DNA of 64,000 nt from Salinicola peritrichatus (GCF_003206715.1 NZ_PZJU01000007.1:1-64000); one strand, 5' to 3'; positions 54,302 to 62,937 are shown, counted from the first letter of the stretch. The notes: generated from the letters alone by a model not told the origin. A program made the numbers and translations.

Positions 54302-56242
54302 TTATTGCTTCTTCTGATCGTCGTTGACTTCCTCGAATTCGGCGTCAACCACATCGTCCTCTTTCTTGCCGCTGCCGGCCTGGCCGTCCGCCTGTTGTCC
54401 GGCGTCCTGAGCCGCACCTTCGCCCTGCTCGGCGTACATCTTCTGCGCCAGGGCGCCGGAGGCTTCGGTCAAGGCATCGAGCTTGGCCTGGATGGCGTCC
54501 TTGTCGTCGCCCTTGAGCGCTTCCTCGAGCTCGCCGATCGCGGTCTCGATCTTGCTCTTCTCGTCGGCGTCGACCTTGTCGCCGGCCTCTTCCAGCGTCT
54601 TGCGCGAGGCGTGTATCATGCCGTCGGCCTGGTTGCGCAGCTGGACCAACTCCTCGAACTTCTTGTCCTCGGCTTCGTGGGCCTCGGCATCGCGAACCAT
54701 CTGGTCGATCTCTTCATCGGTGAGACCGCCGGAGGACTTGATCACGATCGACTGCTCCTTGCCGGTCGCCTTGTCCTTGGCGGACACGTTGAGGATACCA
54801 TTGGCATCGATATCGAACGCCACCTCGATCTGCGGCATGCCGCGCGGCGCCGGCGGGATGTCGGACAGGTCGAAACGGCCCAGCGACTTGTTCTGGCTCG
54901 CCTGCTTGCGCTCACCCTGCAGCACGTGAATGGTCACGGCCGTCTGGTTATCCTCGGCGGTGGAGAACGTCTGGGTCTTCTTGGTCGGGATCGTGGTGTT
55001 CTTCTCGATCAGCGGCGTCATCACGCCACCCAGCGTCTCGATGCCCAGGGTCAGCGGGGTCACGTCGAGCAGCAGCACGTCCTTGACGTCACCGCCGAGC
55101 ACGCCGCCCTGGATCGCGGCACCGATGGCCACGGCCTCGTCCGGGTTGACGTCCTTGCGCGCATCCTTGCCGAAGAATTCGGCGACCTTCTGCTGTACCA
55201 GCGGCATGCGGGTCTGGCCACCGACCAGAATCACGTCATGGATCTCGCTGTTGGATAGGCCGGCATCTTCCATCGCGGTCTTGCACGGACCGAGCGAGCG
55301 CTGGACCAGATCTTCGACCAGCGATTCCAGCTTGGCGCGGGTAACCTTGATCGCCAGGTGCTTGGGCCCGCTCTGGTCGGCCGTGATGTACGGCAGGTTG
55401 ACCTCGGTCTGCTGCGAGGAAGAGAGCTCGATCTTGGCCTTCTCGGCGGCTTCCTTCAGGCGCTGCATCGCCAGACTGTCGCCGGACAGATCGATGCCGG
55501 AGTCGCTCTTGAACTGCTGCACCAGGTAGTCGATCAGCTTGAGGTCGAAGTCCTCGCCACCGAGGAAGGTGTCGCCGTTGGTGGCCAGTACCTCGAACTG
55601 CTTCTCGCCGTCGACGTCGGCGACTTCGATGATCGAGATATCGAACGTCCCGCCACCCAGGTCGTAGACCGCAATGGTGCGATCGCCGCTGGCACGGTCC
55701 ATGCCGTAGGCGAGCGCCGCCGCGGTCGGCTCGTTGATGATGCGTTTGACCTCGAGACCGGCGATACGGCCGGCATCCTTGGTCGCCTGGCGCTGGGAAT
55801 CGTTGAAGTAGGCCGGCACGGTGATGACCGCTTCGGTCACTTCTTCGCCGAGATAGTCCTCGGCGGTCTTCTTCATCTTCTTCAGTACTTCCGCGCTGAC
55901 CTGCGGCGGTGCCAGCTTCTTGTCGTTCACCTGAACCCAGGCGTCGCCGTTGTCGGCTTCGACAATCTTGTACGGCACCATCTTGATGTCTTTCTGGACG
56001 ACGTCGTCCTTGAACTTGCGGCCGATCAGACGCTTGACCGCATACAGCGTGTTGGTCGGATTGGTGACCGCCTGACGCTTGGCCGCCTGGCCGACCAGCG
56101 TTTCGCCGTCGTCGGTGTAAGCGATGATGGAGGGCGTCGTACGTCCGCCTTCGGCGTTTTCGATGACGCGAGTCTTGTCACCGTCGAGAACGGCGACACA
56201 GGAGTTGGTCGTACCCAGGTCGATGCCAATGATGCGTCCCAT
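54302..56242 (-). CDS. dnaK: Chaperone protein DnaK
   Basis: Hsp70 chaperone for folding and heat-shock feedback. The 646 residues contain the ATPase domain with [26 protein letters not shown] and [14 protein letters not shown], the linker [15 protein letters not shown] (near 388), the substrate domain, and the C-terminal [10 protein letters not shown] tail. Length is normal. Its own sigma-32-type promoter lies about 70 bases upstream. Confidence 0.98.
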   Translation of the reverse strand: MGRIIGIDLGTTNSCVAVLDGDKTRVIENAEGGRTTPSIIAYTDDGETLVGQAAKRQAVTNPTNTLYAVKRLIGRKFKDDVVQKDIKMVPYKIVEADNGDAWVQVNDKKLAPPQVSAEVLKKMKKTAEDYLGEEVTEAVITVPAYFNDSQRQATKDAGRIAGLEVKRIINEPTAAALAYGMDRASGDRTIAVYDLGGGTFDISIIEVADVDGEKQFEVLATNGDTFLGGEDFDLKLIDYLVQQFKSDSGIDLSGDSLAMQRLKEAAEKAKIELSSSQQTEVNLPYITADQSGPKHLAIKVTRAKLESLVEDLVQRSLGPCKTAMEDAGLSNSEIHDVILVGGQTRMPLVQQKVAEFFGKDARKDVNPDEAVAIGAAIQGGVLGGDVKDVLLLDVTPLTLGIETLGGVMTPLIEKNTTIPTKKTQTFSTAEDNQTAVTIHVLQGERKQASQNKSLGRFDLSDIPPAPRGMPQIEVAFDIDANGILNVSAKDKATGKEQSIVIKSSGGLTDEEIDQMVRDAEAHEAEDKKFEELVQLRNQADGMIHASRKTLEEAGDKVDADEKSKIETAIGELEEALKGDDKDAIQAKLDALTEASGALAQKMYAEQGEGAAQDAGQQADGQAGSGKKEDDVVDAEFEEVNDDQKKQ

Positions 56243-56312
56243 AGTTCCTCACCTCTGAAATTCGTTGACTCGATTCGTTTTCATAGCGGCGCTAACGGCG
56301 CGATTGACTGCT

Positions 56313-56340
56313 ATGTGGGGGCTGGTCGGTACCTTTCAAG
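56313..56340 (-). promoter_or_regulatory. Sigma-32-type heat-shock promoter of dnaK
   Basis: On the minus strand CTTGAA (56340-56335), 14 bases, and CCCCACAT (56320-56313), close to the consensus CTTGAA-N(13-15)-CCCCATnT. It lies in the grpE-dnaK gap, so dnaK-dnaJ can be induced apart from grpE. Confidence 0.75.
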
Positions 56341-56380
56341 TCCCGCCGGCGATTCGATCCGTCGAGCTGGCGCTCTCCAC

Positions 56381-57007
56381 TCAGCCCGCCGCCTTGCTGA
56401 CCACGACCATCGCCGGACGCACCAGACGCCCATTGAGCGTGTAACCCCGCTGCATCACATCCATCACCGTGTTCGGCTCCAGCTCGGGATTGGGCACCAT
56501 GGTCATTGCTTCGTGGAACTGCGGATCGAACGGTTCGCCCTGCGGATCGAGCTGTTCGACGCCGAACTTGCCCAGCACGTCGAGCTGCATCTTGAGCGTC
56601 ATCGACACGCCTTCACGGTGGGTCTCGTCGATCTCCTGCATGCTCTCGAGCGCTTTCTCCAGGCTGTCGACCACCGGCAGCAGTTCCTTGACGAACTTCT
56701 CGAGCGCAAACTTTTTCGCCTTGTCGGCTTCCTGCTCGGCACGACGGCGCGCGTTCTGCGCCTCGGCGGCAGCGCGCAGGGACTGCTCCTTGGCATCAGC
56801 CAGCGCCTGTTCGAGTTCTTCAACGCGGGCGGCCAGCACTTCCGCTTCGGGATTGGCTCCGCTCTCCAGTTCATCCGTTTCGTGCTCGATCTCGTCCGCC
56901 ATCTCCTCGATATCGCCTTCGAGGGTCTGTTCGGTCGGTTGCGGCTCGGCATCGCGCTCGGCGCGCTCGAGCTCTTCGTCTACGGGCTTTTGCGGATCTC
57001 TAGCCAT
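56381..57007 (-). CDS. grpE: Nucleotide exchange factor GrpE
   Basis: Releases ADP from DnaK. The 208 residues have an acidic disordered N-terminus, a long coiled coil (about 50-125; [18 protein letters not shown]) and the C-terminal beta domain with [13 protein letters not shown] and [21 protein letters not shown] (partly quoted). ATG 57007 has a GGGAG ribosome site. That site lies only about 10 bases from the end of a MITE-like element that fills the mRNA leader. Confidence 0.97.
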   Translation of the reverse strand: MARDPQKPVDEELERAERDAEPQPTEQTLEGDIEEMADEIEHETDELESGANPEAEVLAARVEELEQALADAKEQSLRAAAEAQNARRRAEQEADKAKKFALEKFVKELLPVVDSLEKALESMQEIDETHREGVSMTLKMQLDVLGKFGVEQLDPQGEPFDPQFHEAMTMVPNPELEPNTVMDVMQRGYTLNGRLVRPAMVVVSKAAG

Positions 57008-57029
57008 ATGAGTCTCTCCCGGCAGGATG

Positions 57030-57179
57030 TTAGGGAAACACTGCATAAATGTCTGCGCAGGCGAATCGCTGCGTTACGCGGTGCTCGGAGTTCTCACCTA
57101 TACCCCATAGGCTCCGAGTCCTGCGCTCCGTGCGCCTTGCGCTTCACCCTGCTCGCCGACTTATTCAGCGTTTCCTTAG
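57030..57179. mobile_element. MITE-like inverted-repeat element, copy C, in the grpE leader
   Basis: About 150 bases bounded by TTAGGGAAACACTGCATAA and the complement of CTAAGGAAACGCTGAATAA. Inner arms CTCGGAG and CTCCGAG surround a centre whose minus strand reads ATGGGGTATAGGTGAG, resembling the centre of copies A and B (ACGGGGTGTAAATGAG). It therefore seems to be the same family, inserted the other way round. It lies between the grpE ribosome site and the sigma-32-type promoter. Confidence 0.75.
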
Positions 57180-57210
57180 AACAGCAGTTCGATAATCGAA
57201 GTTGACTGCC

Positions 57211-57239
57211 TATATGGGGTTGGCGAACGCGATCTCAAG
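57211..57239 (-). promoter_or_regulatory. Sigma-32-type heat-shock promoter of grpE
   Basis: On the minus strand CTTGAG (57239-57234), 14 bases, and CCCCATATA (57219-57211): near-consensus, with the same spacing as the dnaK promoter. The start site would be near 57204, giving a leader of about 200 bases that contains the whole MITE-like element. Confidence 0.82.
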
Positions 57240-57286
57240 CGCTTCTTGCGAGCACTTCGGGAGATCCGTTGAAGCGCCACGGCGAC

Positions 57287-57306
57287 TACTGTATAAACAG
57301 CCAGAG
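57287..57306 (+). promoter_or_regulatory. LexA box (SOS operator) of recN
   Basis: TACTGTATAAACAGCCAG contains CTG-N10-CAG (57289-57304) with an AT-rich centre, the LexA consensus. It lies about 37 bases before the recN ATG, where it would overlap the promoter. recN is SOS-induced in E. coli. Confidence 0.8.
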
Positions 57307-57340
57307 ACCGTATGGCCGCCATCGATCCTCGGGAGGCAGC

Positions 57341-59014
57341 ATGCTGATTCAACTCGCGATACGCGACTTCGCCATCGTCGATACCCTCGATCTGGAATTT
57401 CATGCCGGCATGACCGCCATCACCGGCGAGACCGGTGCCGGCAAGTCGATCCTGCTCGGCGCTCTCGGGCTCTGTCTGGGCGAGCGCGCTGACGCCGGCG
57501 GCGTGCGCCATGGCGCCGACCGCGCCGATCTGAGCGCGCGCTTCGACATCGCCGAGCGCGAGGACGCCAAGGCATGGCTGGCGGCCCGCGAACTGCCGAC
57601 CGATGACTGCCTGCTGCGCCGCGTGGTGACCGCCAGCGGCCGCTCGAAGGCATGGATCAACGGTCAACCCTGCACCATCGCCGATCTGCGCGAGCTGGGG
57701 GAGTGCCTGATCGACGTGCACAGCCAGCACGCCCATCAGGCATTGCTGAATGAGGACACCCATCGCCGCCTGCTCGACGATGCCGCCGGACACCAGCGTG
57801 AAGTCGCCGAGCTGGCCACCCTGCATCGCCAATGGCACGGCCTGCGCCGTCAGTATCGCGAGCGCAGCGACAACGACGAGGAGCGCCAGGCCAAGCGGCA
57901 ACTGCTGCGCTACCAGGTCGAGGAACTGGATCAGCTCAATCTACAGCCGGACGAACTCGAGGCGTTGGAACGGGAGCAGGAGACGCTGGCCCATCTCGAG
58001 GAGACGCTGCGCGAGGCGCAGTTCGCCGCGGATAGCTGCGACCACGACGAAGGCGGCGCGCTGTCGCTGCTGCAGCAGGCCACCAGCCGCCTGTCGCGGG
58101 TTCCGGGCAGCGACAGCGGCAGCCTGTCCGAGGCCTTGGGCATGCTGAACGAAGCGCAGATCCAGCTCGAGGAAGCCGCCCGCGAACTCCATCACTTCGT
58201 CGAATCCACCGAGCTCGACCCGCAGCGTCTGGCTTGGGTCGACGAGCGCCTGGGCGAGATTCACCGCATCGCGCGCAAGCACCACGTCATGCCGGAAGAA
58301 CTGGCCGATCTGCACCAGCGACTGAGCGGCGAGCTGGAGGCGCTGGACAGCGGCGGCGACGATCTGGACAGTCTGCGAGCGCAACTCGAACAGACCCGGC
58401 AGCGCTACCGCGAGGCTGCCAAGCGGATCAGCGAGAGGCGCCAGCGCACCGCCGCCACTTTCGCCCGGCAGGTACAGGATCAACTGGCTTTCCTGGGGAT
58501 GGACAAGGCGCGCTTCGCGGTCGAGGTGACGCCGCTGGAGACGCCGCAGCCTCATGGCATCGATCGCGTCAGCCTGCAGATCAGCGCCAACCCGGGCCAA
58601 CCGCCGCGACCGCTGGCCAAGGTAGCCTCCGGGGGAGAGCTTTCCCGCGTCAGCCTGGCGATCCAGGTCGTCGCTGCCAGCCACAGCACGCTGGCAACGC
58701 TGGTATTCGATGAGGTCGACGTCGGCATCTCCGGCGCCACCGCCGAGATCGTCGGGCAGCTGCTGCGCCGGCTCGGTCAACACGCTCAGGTCATGACTGT
58801 CACCCACCTGCCGCAGGTCGCCGCCCAGGCCCACCAGCATCTGCATATCGAGAAGCAGTCGGACGACCATGTCACGCGCACGCAGATGGCACAGCTCGAC
58901 GATGCCGGCCGGGTGCGGGAACTGGCGCGTATGCTGGGTGGCGTCAAGCTCTCCGATCGCACGCTCGCCCACGCCCGCGAGATGCTGGCGGCCAGCCAGG
59001 GCGCCGCGCACTAA
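57341..59014 (+). CDS. recN: DNA repair protein RecN
   Basis: SMC-like ATPase for double-strand break repair. The 557 residues have an N-terminal Walker A GETGAGKSILLGAL (near 30), long coiled-coil arms (about 150-370), and C-terminal signature and Walker B motifs VASGGELSRVSLAIQ and TLVFDEVDVGISG, then VTHLPQVAAQAHQH. ATG 57341 follows GGGAGG. Divergent from the grpE operon and convergent with fur, with a terminator between. Confidence 0.97.
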   Translation: MLIQLAIRDFAIVDTLDLEFHAGMTAITGETGAGKSILLGALGLCLGERADAGGVRHGADRADLSARFDIAEREDAKAWLAARELPTDDCLLRRVVTASGRSKAWINGQPCTIADLRELGECLIDVHSQHAHQALLNEDTHRRLLDDAAGHQREVAELATLHRQWHGLRRQYRERSDNDEERQAKRQLLRYQVEELDQLNLQPDELEALEREQETLAHLEETLREAQFAADSCDHDEGGALSLLQQATSRLSRVPGSDSGSLSEALGMLNEAQIQLEEAARELHHFVESTELDPQRLAWVDERLGEIHRIARKHHVMPEELADLHQRLSGELEALDSGGDDLDSLRAQLEQTRQRYREAAKRISERRQRTAATFARQVQDQLAFLGMDKARFAVEVTPLETPQPHGIDRVSLQISANPGQPPRPLAKVASGGELSRVSLAIQVVAASHSTLATLVFDEVDVGISGATAEIVGQLLRRLGQHAQVMTVTHLPQVAAQAHQHLHIEKQSDDHVTRTQMAQLDDAGRVRELARMLGGVKLSDRTLAHAREMLAASQGAAH

Positions 59015-59046
59015 AGACGCTCGAATCCCAATTATCCAACGACAAA

Positions 59047-59071
59047 CGCCGACCCTGGGGGTCGGCGCTTT
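59047..59071. terminator. Bidirectional terminator between recN and fur
   Basis: CGCCGACCC and GGGTCGGCG form a perfect 9-bp stem with a 3-base loop. The plus strand continues with CTTTT and the minus strand with TTTG. Serves convergent recN and fur. Confidence 0.9.
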
Positions 59072-59094
59072 TGGTATCCGGGTGGAAAGCGGAC

Positions 59095-59544
59095 TTACTT
59101 CTTGATGCCATCCTGCCGCGTCGCCTTGGAACCGCGTGGGCGAACATAGAGTACCAGGGCGTGCTCTACCAGCTCATAGCCGTGCTCTTCGACGATCTCG
59201 CGCTGGCGCCGCTCGATCTCTTCGTCGTAGAACTCGACGATGTCGCCCGACTCCAGGTCCACCATGTGATCGTGGTGCTCTTCCTGTGACATTTCGAAGA
59301 CGGCATGACCCCCATCGAAGTTATGTCGCACGACGAGACCGGCGGCCTCGAACTGGGTCAGTACGCGATAGACCGTGGCCAACCCGACGTCTTCCCCGGA
59401 TTCCAGCAGCGCCTTGTAGACGTCCTCGGCGCTCATGTGGAGCTCTTCTTCCATCCGTGTCGCTTCGAGGATCTGCAGAATCTTGACACGCGGCAGAGTG
59501 ACCTTCAGCCCCGCCTTGCGCAATTCTTGATTTTCGTCGGCCAT
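59095..59544 (-). CDS. fur: Ferric uptake regulator Fur
   Basis: Iron-responsive repressor. The 149 residues have the winged helix (LRKAGLKVTLPRVKILQIL, VGLATVYRVLTQFEAAGLV) and the metal-binding dimerisation domain with EEHHDHMVDLESGDIVEF. The two CxxC cysteines that follow HHDHM in E. coli Fur are absent, as in Pseudomonas Fur. ATG 59544 gives the usual MADENQELRKAGLK start. Divergent from bamE, an arrangement shared with Pseudomonas. The tail is basic (GSKATRQDGIKK). Confidence 0.97.
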   Translation of the reverse strand: MADENQELRKAGLKVTLPRVKILQILEATRMEEELHMSAEDVYKALLESGEDVGLATVYRVLTQFEAAGLVVRHNFDGGHAVFEMSQEEHHDHMVDLESGDIVEFYDEEIERRQREIVEEHGYELVEHALVLYVRPRGSKATRQDGIKK

Positions 59545-59616
59545 GGTCGCTCTTCGCAGTAGCGTCTCGTGTCGGGTATGATCAATCCACGCAACGATAG
59601 TGAAAGACGGACTCAA

Positions 59617-60039
59617 ATGCAAAACCTGATCAGAACGGTCGTACTCCTGCTCGCAGCATCTCTCATCACAGGCTGCAGCTACTTCGGTGTCTACAAGCGA
59701 GACATTCCTCAGGGCAACCTCATCACCCAGGACATGGTATCTCAACTTCACCCCGGCATGAGTCGGGAGCAGGTCGCCTACATCATGGGCACGCCGCTGA
59801 TGGAAGCGCCCTTCTCTTCCGATCAGTGGGACTACGTTTTCTATCTCGACGAGGCCTACGGCGGCGCCGTCGAAAAGCGGCTGACACTGACGTTCGACAA
59901 TGACCAGCTGGTCGACATCGCCAAATCCGGCGACATCGACTCCGATATCGAACTGAATCAGGACAGCGGTCCGGGACCAGCGGTCGAAGGCGCTGGCGAG
60001 AGCGCATCGATGCCGCATGTCGGTCCCAGCGGGATCTGA
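59617..60039 (+). CDS. bamE: Outer membrane assembly lipoprotein BamE
   Basis: Lipoprotein of the Bam complex that inserts beta-barrel proteins into the outer membrane (also called OmlA/SmpA). The 140 residues begin with a lipoprotein signal with lipobox LITGC (Cys20), followed by the family motif QLHPGMSREQVAYIMGTPL (residues about 49-67) and WDYVFYLDEAYGG. The tail is acidic and longer than in E. coli. ATG 59617 was chosen because it starts the signal peptide. Confidence 0.95.
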   Translation: MQNLIRTVVLLLAASLITGCSYFGVYKRDIPQGNLITQDMVSQLHPGMSREQVAYIMGTPLMEAPFSSDQWDYVFYLDEAYGGAVEKRLTLTFDNDQLVDIAKSGDIDSDIELNQDSGPGPAVEGAGESASMPHVGPSGI

Positions 60040-60059
60040 CATCCGGCCGTGCGGGCGTG

Positions 60060-60356
60060 TCACCGCGTAGACGCTTTGGCCGCCCGCTCCCTTCTCGCTT
60101 GCTTGGGGTCGATCTCGAGCGGGCGATAGACCTCGAGGCGCTCGCCGGGCATCAGGCGGTAATTATCGGGATCACGCAGTTTCTCCCCGAAAATGCCTAG
60201 CGGCGCACTGGCGAAATCAGCCTCCGTAATGTTTTCGAAGTGACTGGCAAGGTCCGCTTGCTTCACCGCATCCCGAGCGCTCATGCCGGGTTCCAGCGGC
60301 ACTGAAACGATGACCTGGCGCTCGGGCGTGGCAAAGGCGACTTCGACATTCGCCAT
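60060..60356 (-). CDS. rnfH: RnfH family ubiquitin-like protein
   Basis: Small beta-grasp protein (UPF0125/RnfH) of 98 residues with VEVAFATPERQVIVSVPLEPG, FGEKLRDPDNYRLMPGERLEVYRPL (partly quoted: LMPGERLEVYRPL), the family's closing motif, and a basic tail. Pairs with ratA, as in most gammaproteobacteria; the pair is called ratA-ratB or pasT-pasI in E. coli. Molecular role unsettled. Starts 9 bases after ratA. Confidence 0.92.
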   Translation of the reverse strand: MANVEVAFATPERQVIVSVPLEPGMSARDAVKQADLASHFENITEADFASAPLGIFGEKLRDPDNYRLMPGERLEVYRPLEIDPKQARRERAAKASTR

Positions 60357-60365
60357 GGAAAATCC

Positions 60366-60800
60366 TCAGTTCCGGTAGAGCTGGTCGGCACGGCGCGTAA
60401 AGGCATCGACCAGTTGCCCCGCCACCTGTTGGAACAGCCGGCCGAAAGCCATTCCCAGCAACCGGTTGCTGAACTCGAACTCCATCTCCAGTTCAATCTT
60501 GCAGGCCTCCTCGCCCATCTCGCGAAAGTACCAACGCCCCTTCAGACGCTTGAAGGGACCATCGACCAACGAGAGGTCGATGCGCGACGGCCGCTCCAGG
60601 TCGTTTCGCGTCGTCACGCTCTGCTCGACACCGCCCTTGGCCAGGGTCATGCGACCGATCAGGTAATCGTCTCCACGCTCGACGACGTTGGCTCGCCGAC
60701 AGCCCGGTAGAAACTCGGGATAGCGTTCGAAATCATTGACCAGTTCGAACATCTCCTCCGGCGTATGCCGGACGAATGCGGACCGGTTAACGGTTGGCAT
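60366..60800 (-). CDS. ratA: RatA/PasT family START-domain protein
   Basis: Polyketide-cyclase/START-like protein of 144 residues with MFELVNDFERYPEFLPGC near the N-terminus and FEFSNRLLGMAFGRLFQQVA near the C-terminus, both typical of RatA. In E. coli it was reported to inhibit 70S formation; mitochondrial relatives are coenzyme Q chaperones (COQ10), so a ubiquinone role is also possible. ATG 60800 gives family length. Divergent from smpB. Confidence 0.92.
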   Translation of the reverse strand: MPTVNRSAFVRHTPEEMFELVNDFERYPEFLPGCRRANVVERGDDYLIGRMTLAKGGVEQSVTTRNDLERPSRIDLSLVDGPFKRLKGRWYFREMGEEACKIELEMEFEFSNRLLGMAFGRLFQQVAGQLVDAFTRRADQLYRN

Positions 60801-60925
60801 AGGGATCTCCACTGATTTATCGCCCCAATGCGCGTATGATGGGCGACCGTTTTGCGAATGCTTGAATGGTATCACGCCTGCCCCTATATCTGTGGGCGTA
60901 CCGGGTACAGCCGTGAAGAGGTGTC

Positions 60926-61405
60926 ATGGGGAAAAAGAAAGGCAACGCGCCAGGCAACAACGTGATCGCCCAGAACAAGAAGGCCCGCTTCGAATACCAT
61001 ATCGACGAGACCTTCGAAGCCGGCCTTGCGCTGGCCGGCTGGGAAGTCAAGAGCTTGCGTGCCGGCAAGGCCCAACTGACCGACACCTATATCCTGGTCA
61101 AGAATGGCGAGGCGTGGCTGCTCGGCAGCCACATCATGCCGCTCAATACGGCGAGCACCCACGTGCTGGCGGACCCGACTCGGACGCGCAAGCTACTCTT
61201 GCATCGCAAGGAGATCGCCAAGATCTTCTCCAGAACGCAGGAGAAAGGGCATACCTGCGTGCCGCTCAAGCTTTATTGGAAGCGCAACATGGTCAAGTGC
61301 GAACTGGCCCTGGTTCGCGGCAAGCAGTTGCATGACAAGCGCGCCACGCAGAAGGAGCGCGACTGGAACCGCGAGAAGGCCCGGGTGATGCGTGATCACG
61401 CATGA
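60926..61405 (+). CDS. smpB: tmRNA-binding protein SmpB
   Basis: Binds tmRNA and brings it to stalled ribosomes for trans-translation. The 159 residues contain [38 protein letters not shown] (residues about 38-55), the [10 protein letters not shown] segment, and a basic C-terminal tail ([19 protein letters not shown]) that enters the mRNA channel. Lies 72 bases upstream of its partner ssrA on the same strand. Confidence 0.97.
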   Translation: MGKKKGNAPGNNVIAQNKKARFEYHIDETFEAGLALAGWEVKSLRAGKAQLTDTYILVKNGEAWLLGSHIMPLNTASTHVLADPTRTRKLLLHRKEIAKIFSRTQEKGHTCVPLKLYWKRNMVKCELALVRGKQLHDKRATQKERDWNREKARVMRDHA

Positions 61406-61477
61406 GTTTCAAGTGTCCGGTGCGGCACTTGAGATAGCGTGGTCTCATCCCCATCTGCTAGAATGGCCGAGTTCCAC

Positions 61478-61857
61478 GGGGGCGACATGGCTTCGACGCC
61501 GGTGACAATCCCTGAGGTGCATGCCGAGAGCGTAACGTATCTCGTAAATCCAACGTTACGATTAAATAGTCGCAAACGACGAAAACTACGCTCAGGGCGC
61601 ACTGGCAGCGTAAAAACTGCTAGCTGTTAGCCTGGCCCCAAAGCGATGTGCCCATCCATCGCCGCGGGGATACGAGCTAAAGCTGATGGGACCGCGGATG
61701 TCAGCGCTCTCCTGACATTCGTTAAACCCTAGAGAGATCGCGAGGTGCAATCCTGCCCGTCGGAGTGCACCGAGTTAAATCCATAGACGGACCTAAGCAT
61801 GTAGAGCCAATGGGTGAGTGCCGGCGGACGGGGGTTCAATTCCCCCCGCCTCCACCA
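61478..61857 (+). ncRNA. ssrA: Transfer-messenger RNA
   Basis: The 380-base one-piece tmRNA has a tRNA-like acceptor stem formed by GGGGGCG at the 5' end and CGCCTCC at the 3' end, with encoded CCA and the T-arm GGGTTCAATTCCCC. The tag reading frame begins at GCA in GTCGCAAACGAC and encodes ANDENYAQGALAA then TAA, ending in the protease-recognised LAA-type tail. A -10-like TAGAAT lies at 61459, so ssrA probably has its own promoter after smpB. Confidence 0.97.
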
Positions 61858-61871
61858 AACACAGAACAGAA

Positions 61872-62048
61872 TCAAGCACCTACGGGTGCTTTTTTCTTGC
61901 CTGTAGACCTGAAATGGTCTGTTTTAGGCATAGCGAGGTCAGCTTTTTGGTCAGCATCTGCCACCCACTCTTCTCCGAGTACCTGATGTTCGATCAGGCC
62001 TTCTTTCTGCTCTTGATCATGGTCCCACCCCGCGCCAAACAATCCCAT
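61872..62048 (-). CDS. Possible 58-residue protein antisense to the ssrA terminator region
   Basis: An ATG at 62048 with GGAG about 12 bases upstream opens a 58-residue frame: begins MGLFGAGWDHDQEQKEGL, is acidic in the middle (GEEWVADADQKADL) and basic at the end (STGKKKAPVGA). The composition looks protein-like, but its last codons come from the ssrA terminator stem. No family recognised. Otherwise 61898-62180 shows no gene; the plus-strand frames there are unconvincing. Could be a remnant of an inserted element. Confidence 0.35.
   Translation of the reverse strand: MGLFGAGWDHDQEQKEGLIEHQVLGEEWVADADQKADLAMPKTDHFRSTGKKKAPVGA
61874..61897 (+). terminator. Rho-independent terminator of ssrA
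   Basis: AAGCACC and GGTGCTT with loop TACG, followed by a T-run (TTTTTCTT). It starts 16 bases after the tmRNA CCA end. Confidence 0.92.
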
Positions 62049-62181
62049 CAGAATACTGACTCCATTACTCGTGCAGCTCTAGAGAATTGCCTCTCTACGT
62101 TTTCAGCAATTCAGCAGACTGTCGTTTCCGTGAGAAACCGAGTACCAGCCGCTTTCGCGGGCTTCATTCCTCTACTCTGAC

Positions 62182-62201
62182 TGTAGTTTAAAAGCTACAA
62201 T
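62182..62201 (+). promoter_or_regulatory. Operator and -10 region of the toxin-antitoxin pair
   Basis: TGTAGTTTAAAAGCTACA is an 18-base near-palindrome (14 of 18 positions symmetric). Its right end overlaps TACAAT, a good -10 box, 9 bases before the toxin ATG. Typical of an autoregulated toxin-antitoxin operator; the -35 box is unclear. Confidence 0.6.
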
Positions 62202-62209
62202 ACCCAACC

Positions 62210-62542
62210 ATGATCGAGCTGACGCACTACCTCACCGCTGACGGCCATGACCCTTTCCAAGCCTGGCTGGAAGCCACCAAGGCCAAGGATCGTCAGGCCG
62301 CCATGCGCGTGCTAACCCGGCTCAACCGCTTGGCCGCAGGCAATGTCGGCGACACCAAGGCCATTGGTGATGGAGTGCTGGAGCTGCGAATCGACTATGG
62401 CCCTGGCTACCGCGTGTATTACGCCAAGGTGGGTAGGCGCCTGGTCATGCTGTTAATCGGTGGGACCAAGAAGCGCCAGCAGGCCGACATCGAACAGGCC
62501 AAGGCGTTCCTGGCCGACCATCGAAGGAGAGCACGGATATGA
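62210..62542 (+). CDS. RelE-superfamily toxin, HI1419 type
   Basis: Addiction-module killer protein of the phage-Gp49/HigB-like group (TIGR02683 type). The 110 residues include LTHYLTADGHDPFQAWL, AMRVLTRLNRLAAGNVGDTK (residues about 31-50), the core VLELRIDYGPGYRVYYAK and LLIGGTKKRQQADI, the pattern of RelE-fold mRNA interferases. Toxin-first order with the antitoxin ATG overlapping its stop (ATGA) matches the HI1419/HI1420 family. Likely cleaves mRNA on ribosomes; not shown here. Confidence 0.88.
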   Translation: MIELTHYLTADGHDPFQAWLEATKAKDRQAAMRVLTRLNRLAAGNVGDTKAIGDGVLELRIDYGPGYRVYYAKVGRRLVMLLIGGTKKRQQADIEQAKAFLADHRRRARI

Positions 62543-62850
62543 AAAAGCACGACACTGCTGTTATCGAGATGCTGCGCGATGACCCGGACATGGCGCTCGA
62601 CTACCTGCGCACCGCTTTCGACGAGCTGGACGAGGAAGGCGGCGAATCGGCCTTTCTGATGGCGCTGCGTCATGTGGTAGAAGCCCAAGGCGGCATGGCA
62701 GCGGTAGCCGAGCGGGCGAAGGTCTCACGCGAAAGCCTATACCGGGCACTGTCACCCAAGGGCAACCCGACCCTGCGCACCATGACCGCTGTCATAAGGG
62801 CGACTGGCATCCACTTCCACGACCTGGCCGCGCCACGACAAGCAGGATAA
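62539..62850 (+). CDS. HTH antitoxin, HI1420 type
   Basis: Antitoxin and DNA-binding partner (TIGR02684 type) of 103 residues. It has an N-terminal toxin-binding helix region (MLRDDPDMALDYLRTAFDEL) and a C-terminal helix-turn-helix, GGMAAVAERAKVSRESLYRAL, with KGNPTLRTMTAVIRATGI (residues about 74-91). Overlaps the toxin stop by 4 bases; GGAGAG ribosome site. It should bind the palindrome upstream of the toxin gene. Confidence 0.88.
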   Translation: MKKHDTAVIEMLRDDPDMALDYLRTAFDELDEEGGESAFLMALRHVVEAQGGMAAVAERAKVSRESLYRALSPKGNPTLRTMTAVIRATGIHFHDLAAPRQAG

Positions 62851-62860
62851 CGAGTCACCA

Positions 62861-62887
62861 ATGGGGCATATCTGGGGGCGCATTTTT
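62861..62887. repeat. GGGGC-CAT direct repeats, integrase-arm-like
   Basis: TGGGGCATA and TGGGGGCGCATTTTT lie 11 bases apart. G-run plus CAT repeats of this kind are often seen beside tyrosine-integrase genes of islands inserted in tRNA or tmRNA genes. No integrase gene is present here, so this is at most a remnant. Confidence 0.3.
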
Positions 62888-62937
62888 CGGCGCAGGGAGA
62901 AAACCTTTTCTAGCCGCCGGATAGACGAGCTTTCAGT

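Noticed and set aside
61818-62180. 120-codon plus-strand frame starting inside ssrA
   Set aside because: It overlaps the tRNA-like end of tmRNA, reads through the terminator and has no ribosome site; this is a common false gene at ssrA.
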